A DNA stretch of 18,433 bases from Rhodocollybia butyracea (GCA_015501585.1 JADNRY010001039.1:1-18433), one strand, 5' to 3'; shown: positions 1 through 8,372, counted from the stretch's first letter. Notes: a model not told the origin generated them from the letters alone. Program-made: numbers and translations.

Positions 1-1336
1 TTACAGCGCTATCCATGGCGGTGGATTGAATTGCCTCCCACCCACATCAAAAAATCCCGCGCTATCACTTACCTCTCGTCGATGGTAATCAGCTCCGTAT
101 GCTTCCGTTGGCGTGCTCTTGCGTTGTCGTCACCTGCTTTGTGGGCAAACTTAACACTGGAGACGCACGCTATGGAAATGACATCCGATTCGGAGACAGA
201 AGGGAGACCTTCGAGTCGGATGGTCTCACCAATACTGTTATCCGATATCTTGAGCGATCAAGTGATTGGCCGTTAACGCTTACGCTGACTATGTTCGATG
301 GTCATGGCATTTTGAGTAAGGAAGTTCCCTCCCTAACCCACCTTGTACAGAATGCTTCCCGCTGGAAAACATTCAAGTTGATGGAACCTACCTATTACTG
401 TCGGCTGACATGCCCTCCAAAATGCACTTTCCTTTACTTGAAGAACTGGTTCTGTCGCATAGTGATAGTCACCATTGGTACAGCGAGGATCGAGCTATGG
501 AACTAGATTATTTTGTGCATTCCCCCAGACTCCGTTCACTTTTCACTGGGACTGGGGGGCCAGCTTCCGAGGTCCTCTACAATCAACTAGAACATCTCCA
601 ACTTCATGGTCAGCCACTCACAGAGCTGATCGAGGCTCTTCGCAGCTGCCCCAATCTTAAATCCTTGGAGTTGTGGGATGGCCTCGATGCCAGCAATAGC
701 CGTCTAGAGCAGGGTGCGCTGGGTACATTCCCCAACATTACTTCGATTACCATGCGTAGCGGATCATCAAGAGCAGTGTTCTCTTGCTTTAATTTCCCTT
801 CGTTGAATAACTGGTAGTATCCGGCACCTACGATACACGGTGGACCGCAGATAATTTTATCACCTTTGTCTCGGATCGTCTTGTGTGATCACATCATTCA
901 CACTCCAGAAAGTAGAGTTGCTTGATGTGGACCTGATTGCAGCCTCCGAGTTATGCCAGCCCTACTTCATCTTGAAGTTTACACATGTGGATACCGCCAT
1001 AATCCAATCACTTCGCACCTGATCTCGAGCCTAACCCACCATCCATCCACTTCCGTCATCCTAGTCCCAAAATTACACAGTCTCCATTTGAAACACCAAC
1101 CTGCCGATGAATTTGATGATGCTGGTTTTGTCAGGATGGTTGCATCACGGTGGTTTAAACCAGGTTCGGATCTATCTGCAGAAATGTTAGCAGTGGGGAG
1201 AAGTTCTATCCGATCTGTTCTTCTCGAGTTTATTGGTCGCCGAGAAATCGAGCATGACGCAGATACGTATAAACCATTACGGATGTTGGATGCAGAGGGA
1301 TTAAGAGTGGTAGTCTCTGGAAAAAATGGAGTTTAG
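1..1336 (+). pseudogene. F-box/LRR-like paralog A1, frameshifted, 5' end outside the window
   Basis: This is a close relative of the intact gene at 6148-7818; the alignment begins at the window edge, near codon 118 of that gene, so the N-terminal motif, coiled coil and start of the F-box lie outside. Seen: the second half of the F-box (SSVCFRWRALALSSP), then conserved LRR-like blocks and the family C-terminus DAEGLRVVVSG. Reading shifts frame several times relative to A2: a net insertion of about 23 nt near 180-215, a one-base loss near 390-405, and further one-base losses near 810, 870 and 940. None is bounded by GT-AG introns, and a stop follows directly at about 815. The stop codon at 1334-1336 matches that of A2. 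It is most likely a dead copy of an SCF adaptor gene. Confidence in the family is high; the exact indel positions are approximate. Confidence 0.85.
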
Positions 1337-1680
1337 GAATGAATAATCTGCCAAATGCTGTTCGATATGCTTTTGGATCCGCGGTGTTGTATTTGCATAT
1401 TTGTATGATTTCTGGCATATTCAATAGGCTTTAGCGCCTCGCGCTGTTACTTGATGATCTACCATTCTGCCCGAAGTCCAAGTGGTTTAAAAACGCAGGC
1501 TAGAGGCCAAAGTGAAGTGAATCCATTGTTTTCTTTCTGTGTTCGTGCTGAATCGCATGCAAGAAAGTGTTAGCTTGAAAAATTCAAGGTGGTTTGTCCC
1601 TGTTCGTTCGGTTATACTCCCTTATCACACTTTGACCTGTGCGTGCTGTGTATAGGTGCATTGCATCATGATCTTCGCAA

Positions 1681-1830
1681 GGAGATGTTCTATCTGATCT
1701 GTTGTTCTCAAGTCTATTGGGCGCCGATAAATCGATGCGGATACGAATAGTAAACCACCACAGATTTTAGATGCTGAAGCCCGATTAAGACGGGTAGTCG
1801 CTGGAAGAAATGGAGTTCAGGTATACTAAT
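1681..1830 (+). pseudogene. 3'-terminal relic of an F-box A-type gene
   Basis: About 150 nt align with the last codons of A2 (from the region encoding SSIRSVVLKFIGR through the family terminus LDAEG..VVAGRNGVQV), with several small indels and no open frame. The sequence after it, to about 2010, again resembles the 3' flank of the A genes, including a GTTCGGTTATGCTC block that corresponds to GTTCGGTTATACTC at 1611-1624. It is therefore a small tandem duplication of the gene end plus its flank, downstream of A1. The end is nearer to the VQV-terminated paralogs (B, C, D) than to A1 and A2, which stop after NGV. Confidence 0.75.
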
Positions 1831-2010
1831 GCCCTTCGACTATGATATGCTCTTGGATCTGTGCCAGTGGTGTTGTATTTGCATAAATTTTTGTATCAAT
1901 TTTTTCCCGTTGCTGCTCTCTGTGCGGAATCGCATCCAAGAAGTATGAGCTTAAAAATTTGGAGAGAATTTGTCCCCGGTCGTTCGGTTATGCTCTTTTC
2001 CAATTGGCCA

Positions 2011-2380
2011 CCTTACTGAGAAACCACCAGGTGCTGAGTTGTGTCAATGACAGAGAAATTTCGCTATGATCAGGACTCAGGTGACTACTTCTGTGACTAC
2101 ACCGGGCACAATGCTAGCCTCTCGCCCAACAATCAGACAGGTCTACCGCCTGCCCACCATACTTGTGCAACAGATACCAAATGCCTACAATCCCATATAT
2201 TGGCTCGTATGCAGAACGAGAACTTGAACTAGTTATAGACTTATAGTTGCCGGTGGACGGCCAGGTTCTGCTAAGGGTACCCGTGGCTATCGGGCCTGGT
2301 AATAAACTTTGGAGCTCTAGTCCGTGTTGTAGTACCACCGGTCCACCTCGCTAATTACACGAAATTGCTCAATTATTAGT
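2011..2380. other. Gap with no recognisable gene
   Basis: There are short open frames on both strands (for example 2041-2232), but none has a family resemblance, and this stretch has no counterpart in the second duplication copy, which carries different sequence at 8230-8345. It ends where the conserved Hsp70 promoter block begins. Confidence 0.5.
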
Positions 2381-2383
2381 ATG

Positions 2384-2394
2384 TCACGTGGGCG
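2384..2394 (+). promoter_or_regulatory. Conserved CACGTG block in the captured Hsp70 promoter (copy 1)
   Basis: TCACGTGGGCG occurs identically at 8353-8363, at the left edge of homology between the two Hsp70 5' regions. CACGTG is the classic E-box bound by bHLH factors. A second conserved block follows at 2440-2476 (TATAATCT, then TTGGCAGCTG), matched at 8548-8583. Its role as a promoter element is inferred from position, about 470 nt upstream of the Hsp70 ATG. Confidence 0.45.
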
Positions 2395-2860
2395 CTTCAT
2401 TCGCGGGCGCCAGTATCATCGTCCTGGGCCATCGATTTTTCGTATAATCTAGATTGAACTGACTTCATTGGCAGCTGTAATGAACGGCCTGCCGACATAA
2501 ACAAACTCACGCTCACGTCCTCACTGTAACAAATGGCCTCACCACCGCAAACCACCGTCAGAAGCATTGGTGCGAACAGATGGGTATGGAACGTACGAGG
2601 AAACTGGAAGCAATGGAACCTGGTAGCGAGGAGCTCGAGAAATCCAGTGTCCGAGAGTGGACAGGATTGAAACTAGTAGGGGAGGAGACTGTTCGATGGA
2701 GGGCGGTGTGTTGAGAGCATGGGTAAGTCTGCCTTCGTTTCTGTCAACCGAAAACCTGCCTTACATTAGCTGTAGCTTGTGCAGAGTCAACGGCCAGTAA
2801 CGCAACACCATTCCGCTGCTACGTCAGCTTTGCTGCCACACCTCCTCAGCTTCTACCACC

Positions 2861-3208
2861 ATGTCTTTTCTCGCTGCTCGTAATCTTCGTTTTGCCGTGT
2901 CCACCTCAGGCTCGCTCAGACATGTGCAATTTTTTCTCCAAAGTTACGGCAAGTCTACGACCTTTAATGAAACTTCTCGCTACTAATTCCCTTTGTTCTA
3001 CAGGCCTAGTCGGCGGTACATTGACCTTGGAACAACAAATTCCTGTGTCTGGGCCGTCGCGTACAACTCATTCAAGGCAAGGAATCTTTGGTTATCGAGA
3101 TCCGGACCATTCCTTCTGTTGTCGCATGAACAACTTGTTGTTGGTTTACCCACGGAAAGTCGGGCCATCGTCGACCCCACCAACAGCGTCTTCGCACTCA
3201 AGTGCTGA
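2861..3208 (+). pseudogene. 5' fragment of a mitochondrial Hsp70 gene (Ssc1/mortalin type), copy 1
   Basis: Exon 1 (2861-2923) starts MSFLAARNLRFAVSTSGSLR, which is rich in Arg, Ser and Ala with no acidic residue, as expected for a mitochondrial presequence. A GTGCAA...CTACAG intron follows (2924-3003) with a likely branch point GCTACTAATTC. After it comes the Hsp70 phosphate-1 signature IDLGTTNSCV (from about 3019), then, split across frames, GKESLVIE..RTIPSVVA and EQLVVGLPTESRAIVDPTN, matching the first 70 or so residues of the Hsp70 nucleotide-binding domain (canonical ERLVGLPAKRQAVVNPxNTVFA). At least two frame changes and the loss of everything after this show it is a broken fragment. 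The true family member is over 600 residues long. The retained intron means it was copied at DNA level. The parent gene is not in the window. Confidence 0.8.
2924..3003 (+). other. Retained intron in the Hsp70 fragment
   Basis: 80 nt with a GT donor (GTGCAA), a branch-point-like GCTACTAATTC about 25 nt before the end, and a TTCTACAG acceptor. It separates the presequence exon from the exon carrying IDLGTTNSC. The first part (ATGTGCAATTTTCTC) is still visible in copy 2 at about 9054. Confidence 0.6.
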
Positions 3209-3235
3209 ATCTGTCGTATGTACAAAGGTGAAGAG

Positions 3236-3796
3236 CTTCACCCGCTCTCCCGCTGTACTTTCGCGTTACCGACAATCCCTTTCCTGTCGTTTTGTTTCTC
3301 GACCACTCCTTAGGCTCCCTGCTGTTTGCCGATCCTGTCATCGCCGTTGATTGACCAGGATTTCGAACCACCAGTGGCTAGTGACCTAGTGAACTCTTGT
3401 ATTACTATCCCTGCCTTATCTATTTTATCCATTACGTCGAGGGCTACAGCAAATCGGAAATGCGGATTGGAGAAACGTTCAGTGTAAGCGTCTTACACTC
3501 CTACTGGTTGTTTCTATACGAGTCGAGGGCAGCGATCGTGATGGAGGCTTAGGGGGTTTATATCGTTGAGCTTGCTACACTGGCGAAGCCTACCATGCTT
3601 TAGTATATCGACGTCGAAAGGAAGGATTTCAGTGGGATCTTTCGTCCATCATTTATCAGTACTTGGAAACTTAGAAAGAAAATAAATCGAGTTGATGCCC
3701 CGCGCCGACTCTTTCTTCTACTCAATGTAAACTTTGGATATCTCTGTTTTCATAGGCTGGTGTACATGGCGCGTATTTGAGTAAGCTTCTTCCCAA
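3236..3796. repeat. Intergenic tract shared with 9380-10141
   Basis: No gene. Several blocks match the second duplication copy: GACCAGGATTTCGAACCACC at 3353-3372 (against 9461), the tract with ATATCGTTGAGC near 3560, and ACTTGGAAACTT at 3661 (against 10004). The stretch ends in the leader common to the F-box genes (GCGCGTATTT at 3769-3778, then CTTCCCAA before the ATG). Confidence 0.6.
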
Positions 3797-4053
3797 ATGA
3801 CTCTACGTGTGCATAGGCGTAAACCTTGACTCTCAAGAGCTCTCTGCCTTGGATAACAAACTTCGCTTCAAATTTGGACCATTCGTGGTTATGTACCCCT
3901 CAAAGAGGAAAGCGGATCAGGACAATATTTGCTCTGGCTGATAAAGATCCAGAAGACCACGATCTGGAAGTGGCTCGCCTTACCAAGCAACTCGTGTTTG
4001 TTCACTTAGAACGAAACCAGTTGCATGGTCGTTCTATGATATTCGCATACTAG
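3797..4053 (+). pseudogene. F-box paralog B1, 5' fragment only
   Basis: The ATG at 3797 sits in the same CTTCCCAA context as paralog B2 at 10142. In one frame the sequence encodes VNLDSQELSALDNKLRFKF, which nearly equals residues 14-32 of B2. An insertion near 3889-3900 shifts the frame, after which RTIFALADKDPEDHDLEVAR continues the coiled-coil part. The CxxCGNP motif is gone. Similarity ends near 4025-4040, before the F-box, and the frame closes at 4053. It is a truncated dead copy at the right edge of the segmental duplication. Confidence 0.8.
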
Positions 4054-4406
4054 ACATGAGTACCTTGACGACGTGAATTTTGCTAATCTATCTAGACCTT
4101 GATCTAGACCATCTCCCGTCTCCAAAACCCGAACTCATCTCTGTCCCACTGCATGCCCGCCCACAACACCATCCGGCAATCCATCTCCGCCACCTACGAA
4201 GAAAGCTGGAATTATACACTTTTTGGCAGTATATTATCTTCGCTGAGAGATGATACAACAATATTGCAAAAGAGAAACGGAAACAGGATGTTCGTGTCAG
4301 CGCTCACGGTATTGCAGCCAGATCCAGCTAATTTACCAATTTACCAAGCGATTACTACGACGCAACAATGGTACATAGATGATCGAAGCACTGTCCAGTA
4401 AAATTA

Positions 4407-4464
4407 AATGAGATACATATTGGGCCACAATAACGCCATATGGATGGTGCAAGAAGCATAGCTT
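4407..4464 (+). repeat. Imperfect direct repeat, unit 1
   Basis: Begins AATGAGAT, includes ATTGGGCCA and ATGGTGCAAGAAGCA, and ends GCTT. The same elements in the same order occur at 4641-4691 with small spacing differences. Confidence 0.6.
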
Positions 4465-4640
4465 GCACTGGATAGCTTGAGATGTTTTCATGATATGAAT
4501 GAGTTGCACGATGCATAGATACAACTTGAACATAGATACCTCTTAGTCATGCTAATTAGACTGTACTCGTGTTCCACTTCACCTGATCTTGTTAGACCCG
4601 TGAACGGTAATTCATGCGCAATGGTGGGGAGAAGCATTGA

Positions 4641-4691
4641 AATGAGATCCGTTTATATTGGGCCATATTGATGGTGCAAGAAGCAGGGCTT
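4641..4691 (+). repeat. Imperfect direct repeat, unit 2
   Basis: Second unit of the pair with 4407-4464. It is about 7 nt shorter, with the differences in the spacer between ATTGGGCCA and ATGGTGCAAG. Confidence 0.6.
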
Positions 4692-4960
4692 CAAGTTTAT
4701 GGAAGCTATCAGCTAATACAGCGGCAATAGTGTAGAAATGTGTTATCTCAAGTAGATGGTGCCTGTAATATGTTATGTGCCCCGATCATGGCGCAAACTA
4801 CATCAATAGTGAAGAGAAGCGAATTCCTACGTGAGAACAGTTCTTATCCGATTGCATCTAATACGTGCTCAGTTTGCCCAGTGTGTGATATTTTCGGTCA
4901 CTGATTGACTTCCTATAAGGGGTTCCCCATTTTCTACGCAACGTGCAGCCAACGATTTGA

Positions 4961-4968
4961 TATTTAAG
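4961..4968 (+). promoter_or_regulatory. TATA-like box of the lectin gene
   Basis: TATTTAAG lies 45 nt before the lectin ATG and is followed by a pyrimidine-rich leader (CTAAACCCCCTTTCC) of the kind common before fungal start codons. The placement is plausible, but transcription is not shown. Confidence 0.4.
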
Positions 4969-5005
4969 ATGATAGGCTCGTCTTTCTAAACCCCCTTTCC
5001 ACATC

Positions 5006-5687
5006 ATGCCTGAAATCAAAGATGGAGTGTACACAATTAGAAACACTGGAAGGAACCTCATGCTTGACCTGGGGAGCTACTTTCCGGTGGTGGGCAACAG
5101 TATTCAAGGATACGAAGCCAACGGCACTGTAGCCCAGCAGGTTAGCATATTGAATCTCCATTTTTCCGTAGCTCAAATTGTTCGTAGTGGATCATCAAAA
5201 GACAGAGCAGGACCGCCAATACCTACTCTATCCAAACCAATAACGGTGACGGCTATGGCAATGGTTTCTTCTTCCCGCTTCGCTATGTAAGTTGCATCTA
5301 TACTCGGGCGCCAGGCTCTACATAGTCTTTGAGCTTATAATACACATAGGATGAGGGTGAGAAGCTTGTATATTCCAGGTGGGCTGTGGTTGTCAATATG
5401 ATTGATGCCGGAAACGAAGAATACAAGTGAGCATTCCTGCATGTTGAATATACTACTTGGATACTTGTTGGATATTCAACAAGGATGTAGGATCAGTTAC
5501 ACTCTTGGGAGCGACAAACTTGTGTTGGCTCTTCCTGGTAGCCAAACGGAGGTGAGTCGGGGTTGTTGAAAAGGTGCCGGCAGCCGTAGTTTAATCTGCC
5601 CTTGCAAAATTACAGGCAGCGCTTGCTAATGACGCCGAAAATCCTCGTTACCGACTCTGGGCCCTTGACTGCGTTGCCTATATTTGA
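5006..5687 (+). CDS. Ricin-B-type beta-trefoil lectin, five exons, 147 aa
   Basis: Exons 5006-5140, 5188-5286, 5350-5426, 5491-5551 and 5616-5687 join in frame (444 nt with stop). Introns are 47, 63, 64 and 64 nt, with donors GTTAGC, GTAAGT, GTGAGC and GTGAGT and acceptors ending TAG, TAG, TAG and CAG. The protein opens MPEIKDGVYTIRNTGRN, like small mushroom lectins that begin with a short strand PGTYxIxN. It has a QQW motif at residues 44-46, joined exactly across intron 1, an LVLALPG strand near 114-120, and a final RLWALDCV containing Trp139 near the C-terminus. The size, the QxW-type motifs and this ending resemble the Clitocybe nebularis lectin group of cytosolic fruit-body beta-trefoil proteins, which bind glycans and are thought to protect against grazers. 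There is no signal peptide. Some beta-trefoils of similar size are protease inhibitors, so sugar binding is inferred. It appears intact and is unrelated to its F-box neighbours. Confidence 0.85.
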
Positions 5688-6147
5688 TTCATCGGGATTC
5701 GCGAACGTGTGTGACGGTTCGCAGAAGTATGCTACATGGTACAAGTAAAAAAATCTCTATATTGATATTGCAAATGCATTCATGAATATGATCTTGTATC
5801 ATACACCGCCAAGAATAAGTCCAATAGGGTCCTTGAAGGCAATCCGAGCTGGGCATATTTGAATTTTGGGCGATTAGCATTTGCCATAACCCAGTAAGTA
5901 CTACACTTGGTACTACAACAATCCCTTGAATAGTCGAATTATGCAGAAAGCACTTTTTAACCTGTTACCTGTGCCATTGTATGTTTCCATGAATTCTTGG
6001 CTTAATTTCTCTTATAATTTTCCATTCAAGTAGCTTCTCGCGTACTACTCCATTAGCTGTTGGGTTTCTACCTTGAAGTGGTCGCCTGTAGGTCCACTCG
6101 TATGAAGGCGCTTAGGCCAAGTAGGGCGCTTATTCGTACCTTTCCCA
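5688..6147. other. Gap between lectin and F-box A2; holds the A2 5' flank
   Basis: No gene is recognised. The first part is the lectin 3' flank. From about 5985 to the A2 ATG the sequence resembles the 5' flank of paralog D, on both sides of the MITE inserted there: ATAATTTTCCATT at 6015 matches GTAATTTTCCATC at 15459, and GTATGAAGGCGCTTAG at 6098 matches GTGTGAAGGCGCTCAG at 15905. Confidence 0.55.
6126..6135 (+). promoter_or_regulatory. Conserved leader GCGCTTATTC upstream of A2
   Basis: Ten bases identical at 10114-10123 (B2), 13699-13708 (C) and 15929-15938 (D), and altered (GCGCGTATTT) at 3769-3778 (B1). In each case a CTTCCCAA-like string and the ATG follow 12-18 nt later. The function is unknown; it could be part of the 5' UTR or core promoter. 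Conservation may partly reflect recent duplication. Confidence 0.45.
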
Positions 6148-7818
6148 ATGACTCCACCTTGCGCACGATGTGGCAACCCTTTGAAGCTACGTGTAAACCT
6201 GAGCTCTGAGGAACTCTCTGCATTAGATGACGACCTTCGCTTTGAATCTGGACCATTCGTAATCACGCCAGAACGAGCAGAAAAGGTCAGGATGACGGTA
6301 GATCTAGTGGATAAGGATCTCGAGGATTGTGACTCTGAACTGGCTCGTCTCCACGAGCACATCATGGCTGTTCAGGCGGAGAAGCATGGATTGGAGATTC
6401 ACCGAGCCAAGCTATGCGGTTTGTTATCACCAACGCGAAAGCTGCCCAACGAAACTTTGTTGCGTATCTTCCAACACGCATGCAAGCAAAATTGCTTCCG
6501 ACGCCATCCATGGCGGTCGAGCGAAAGCCCGCCTCCTTCTACCATATTCGTGCACCCCGCTATCACGTACCTTCCTTCGATGGTGGTCAGCTCTGTATGC
6601 TTCCGTTGGCGTGCTCTTGCATTGTCGTCACCTAGATTGTGGGCAAACTTGACAGTGGAGACGTACGCTACGAAAGAAGAGACCTCCGACTCGGATGGTC
6701 TCACCAATACCGTTATCCGATATCTGGAGCGATCAAGCGATTGGCCGTTAAGGATCGCACTTCTCATTCTCCGTGAGGGTGATGCTTCCTTGGAGGGGTT
6801 TCCTCTCACAAACCACCTCGTACAGAATGCTTCCCGCTGGAAAACATTCAAGTTTGAGGGATCTTACTCATTAATGGATTCTGGCATGCCCTCCCAGCTA
6901 CACTTTCCTTTACTTGAAGAACTAGTTCTGTCACACAGTCAGGGTCACTTTTGGTTCAGTATGAACCGATCTATGGAGCTGGATTACTTCAATGATTCCC
7001 CCAGACTCCGTTCACTTTTCACCGGGTTTAGGGGGCCGGCTTCTGAGGTGCTCTATAATCAACTAGAGCATCTCGAAATAGATGGCCAGCCATTAACAGA
7101 AATAATTGAAGCTATTCGCAGCTGCCCTAATCTTAACTCCTTGAAGTTAGTGGATCCCCTCAATGCCAGCAATAACCGTCTCGAGCAGGGTGCACTGGGA
7201 ACATTCCCCAACATTACTTCGATTGCCATGCAGTCCGGATCAGCAAGAGCGGTGTTCTCTTGCTTTAACCTTCCCTCCTTGAATAACCTGGTAGTACTAT
7301 TCAGCCCTTATGATACGTGGCCTGCAGATGATTTTATCCCATTTGTCTCCGGATCGTCTTGTGTGATCACATCATTCACACTCCGCGAAGTAAAGATATC
7401 TGATGTGGACCTTATTGCAGCCCTCCGAGTTATGCCAGCCCTACTTCATCTTGAAGTTCATGTGTATGGATATCGCCAGAATCTAATCACTTCGCACCTG
7501 ATCTCGAGCCTAACTCACCGCCAAGAGTCCACTTCCGTCTCTCTAGTTCCAAAATTACACAGTCTCCATTTAAAAGACCAGCCTGTTGATGAATTCGATT
7601 CTGCTGGTTTTGTCCATATGGTTGCATCGCGCTGGTTTAAACCAGGCACGGATTTATCTGCGGAGATGTTAGCAGCGGGGAGAAGTTCTATCCGATCTGT
7701 TGTTCTCAAGTTTATTGGGCGCCTAGGAATCGACCATGATGCAGATGTGTATGAACCGCTACGGATGTTGGATGCGGAGGGATTAAGAGTGGTGGTCTCC
7801 GGAAGAAATGGGGTTTAG
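6148..7818 (+). CDS. F-box-like / LRR-like protein A2, intact, 556 aa
   Basis: Uninterrupted, intronless frame. Residues 5-8 are CARC followed by GNP, a short motif that could bind a metal only if paired with other ligands. Residues about 43-90 are charged with regular hydrophobic positions, as in a coiled coil. An F-box-like domain follows: LPNETLLRIF at 99-108, an insert, then SVCFRWRALALSSPRLWANL at 149-168. The remainder (about 200-540) has repeated leucine-rich strands such as LHFPLLEELVL, LYNQLEHLEI, CPNLNSLKL and LVPKLHSLHL, matching the irregular LRR region of basidiomycete F-box proteins. The family role is to bind Skp1 through the F-box and a substrate through the LRRs in an SCF ubiquitin ligase; the substrate is unknown. 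The start at 6148 is supported by the shared leader and by the same MT-P-C start in B2 and D. It is the only unbroken A-type copy here. Confidence 0.88.
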   Translation: MTPPCARCGNPLKLRVNLSSEELSALDDDLRFESGPFVITPERAEKVRMTVDLVDKDLEDCDSELARLHEHIMAVQAEKHGLEIHRAKLCGLLSPTRKLPNETLLRIFQHACKQNCFRRHPWRSSESPPPSTIFVHPAITYLPSMVVSSVCFRWRALALSSPRLWANLTVETYATKEETSDSDGLTNTVIRYLERSSDWPLRIALLILREGDASLEGFPLTNHLVQNASRWKTFKFEGSYSLMDSGMPSQLHFPLLEELVLSHSQGHFWFSMNRSMELDYFNDSPRLRSLFTGFRGPASEVLYNQLEHLEIDGQPLTEIIEAIRSCPNLNSLKLVDPLNASNNRLEQGALGTFPNITSIAMQSGSARAVFSCFNLPSLNNLVVLFSPYDTWPADDFIPFVSGSSCVITSFTLREVKISDVDLIAALRVMPALLHLEVHVYGYRQNLITSHLISSLTHRQESTSVSLVPKLHSLHLKDQPVDEFDSAGFVHMVASRWFKPGTDLSAEMLAAGRSSIRSVVLKFIGRLGIDHDADVYEPLRMLDAEGLRVVVSGRNGV

Positions 7819-8350
7819 GTATAGATAATTCGTCAGATGCCCTTCTATATGCTTTTGGATCCGTGGTATTGTATTTGCATATTTTGGTATCCAATTTTTC
7901 CTGCCGCTGGCATACGTAGGCTTTACTCGCGGTGTTACTCTACTATCTCCCATTCTGCCCCGGGGTGCAAGCGGTTTGAACACGCAGGCCAGAGGCCAGA
8001 CAGTGAACGAAGTGAAGTGAATCCATTTTTTTTGTGGTCCGTAAGTGCGAGCGTGATTCTCTCCGATTATTTTGATCTCTTCCGCGTCGTCGTGCCGAGT
8101 GGCATGCAAGAAAGTGCTAGCTTCAAAAAATTCAAGGTGGTTTATCCCCGTTTGTTCGGTTATACTCCCTTATCACTCTCTGACCTGTGCAGTGCAGGCT
8201 GTGTTGCCGTGCATAGTACAGGAAATAAAGTTCAGAAGATCAAAGATGAGGTTACAGTACCGCCATTATTAGAGCCTGACCCGTGCCGCGGTTCAAAGGC
8301 AAGAACAGATACTTACACTGTACTAAGTCTACTGTACAGTACTGTTATTA
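7819..8350. other. 3' flank of A2
   Basis: To about 8200 this matches 1337-1660 downstream of A1, including TGCTTTTGGATCC, AAGTGAAGTGAATCCATT, GCATGCAAGAAAGTG and GTTCGGTTATACTCCCTTATCAC. A 202-codon open frame starts here (7837-8445) but is not conserved in the other copy, so I treat the stretch as non-coding. 8230-8345 is unique and contains a short palindrome-like run of TACTGTAC(A)GTACTGT around 8320-8345. Confidence 0.6.
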
Positions 8351-8352
8351 TG

Positions 8353-8372
8353 TCACGTGGGCGTTTCCAGAA
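8353..8372 (+). promoter_or_regulatory. CACGTG block plus heat-shock-element-like dyad (Hsp70 promoter, copy 2)
   Basis: TCACGTGGGCG (8353-8363) is identical to copy 1. It is followed at 8365-8372 by TTCCAGAA, the TTCnnGAA dyad of a heat shock element; functional elements usually have three units, and only two are seen. This fits the Hsp70 identity of the downstream fragment. In copy 1 the dyad is not preserved. Confidence 0.35.

Larger units (their letters stand above)
1..4040 (+). repeat. Segmental duplication, copy 1 (F-box A - Hsp70 5' - F-box B)
   Basis: The order and orientation of recognisable pieces equals that at about 6495-10400: F-box A 3' two thirds, its 3' flank (1337-1660 matches 7819-8200), the CACGTG-containing Hsp70 promoter (2381 onward matches 8350 onward), the Hsp70 start codon region (2861 against 8998), a shared tract around 3330-3660, and the F-box B start (3797 against 10142). 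Homology stops near 4025-4040, inside the B coding region. Copy 1 has an extra duplicated 3' gene relic at 1681-2010 and keeps an Hsp70 exon-2 piece that is not recognisable in copy 2. The boundary at the left end is unknown because the window starts inside the unit. Confidence 0.8.
4054..4960. other. Gap of about 900 nt without recognisable gene
   Basis: A 82-codon frame at 4153-4401 resembles nothing I know, and its composition is not distinctive. The stretch contains one pair of imperfect direct repeats (4407-4464 and 4641-4691) and ends in the lectin promoter region. Confidence 0.5.

Noticed and set aside
2892..3350. 152-codon frame over the Hsp70 fragment, copy 1
   Set aside because: It overlaps the recognisable IDLGTTNSC reading in another frame and reads through the intron; it is a shadow.
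4618..4660. Weak likeness to the F-box 3' region (GGGGAGAAGCATTG..ATCCGTT)
   Set aside because: Only about 20 scattered matches, with no continuation on either side; probably chance, though a remnant of B1 cannot be excluded.
6399..6851. 150-codon frame on the minus strand inside A2
   Set aside because: It is the antisense of the F-box coding region and shows no protein resemblance.
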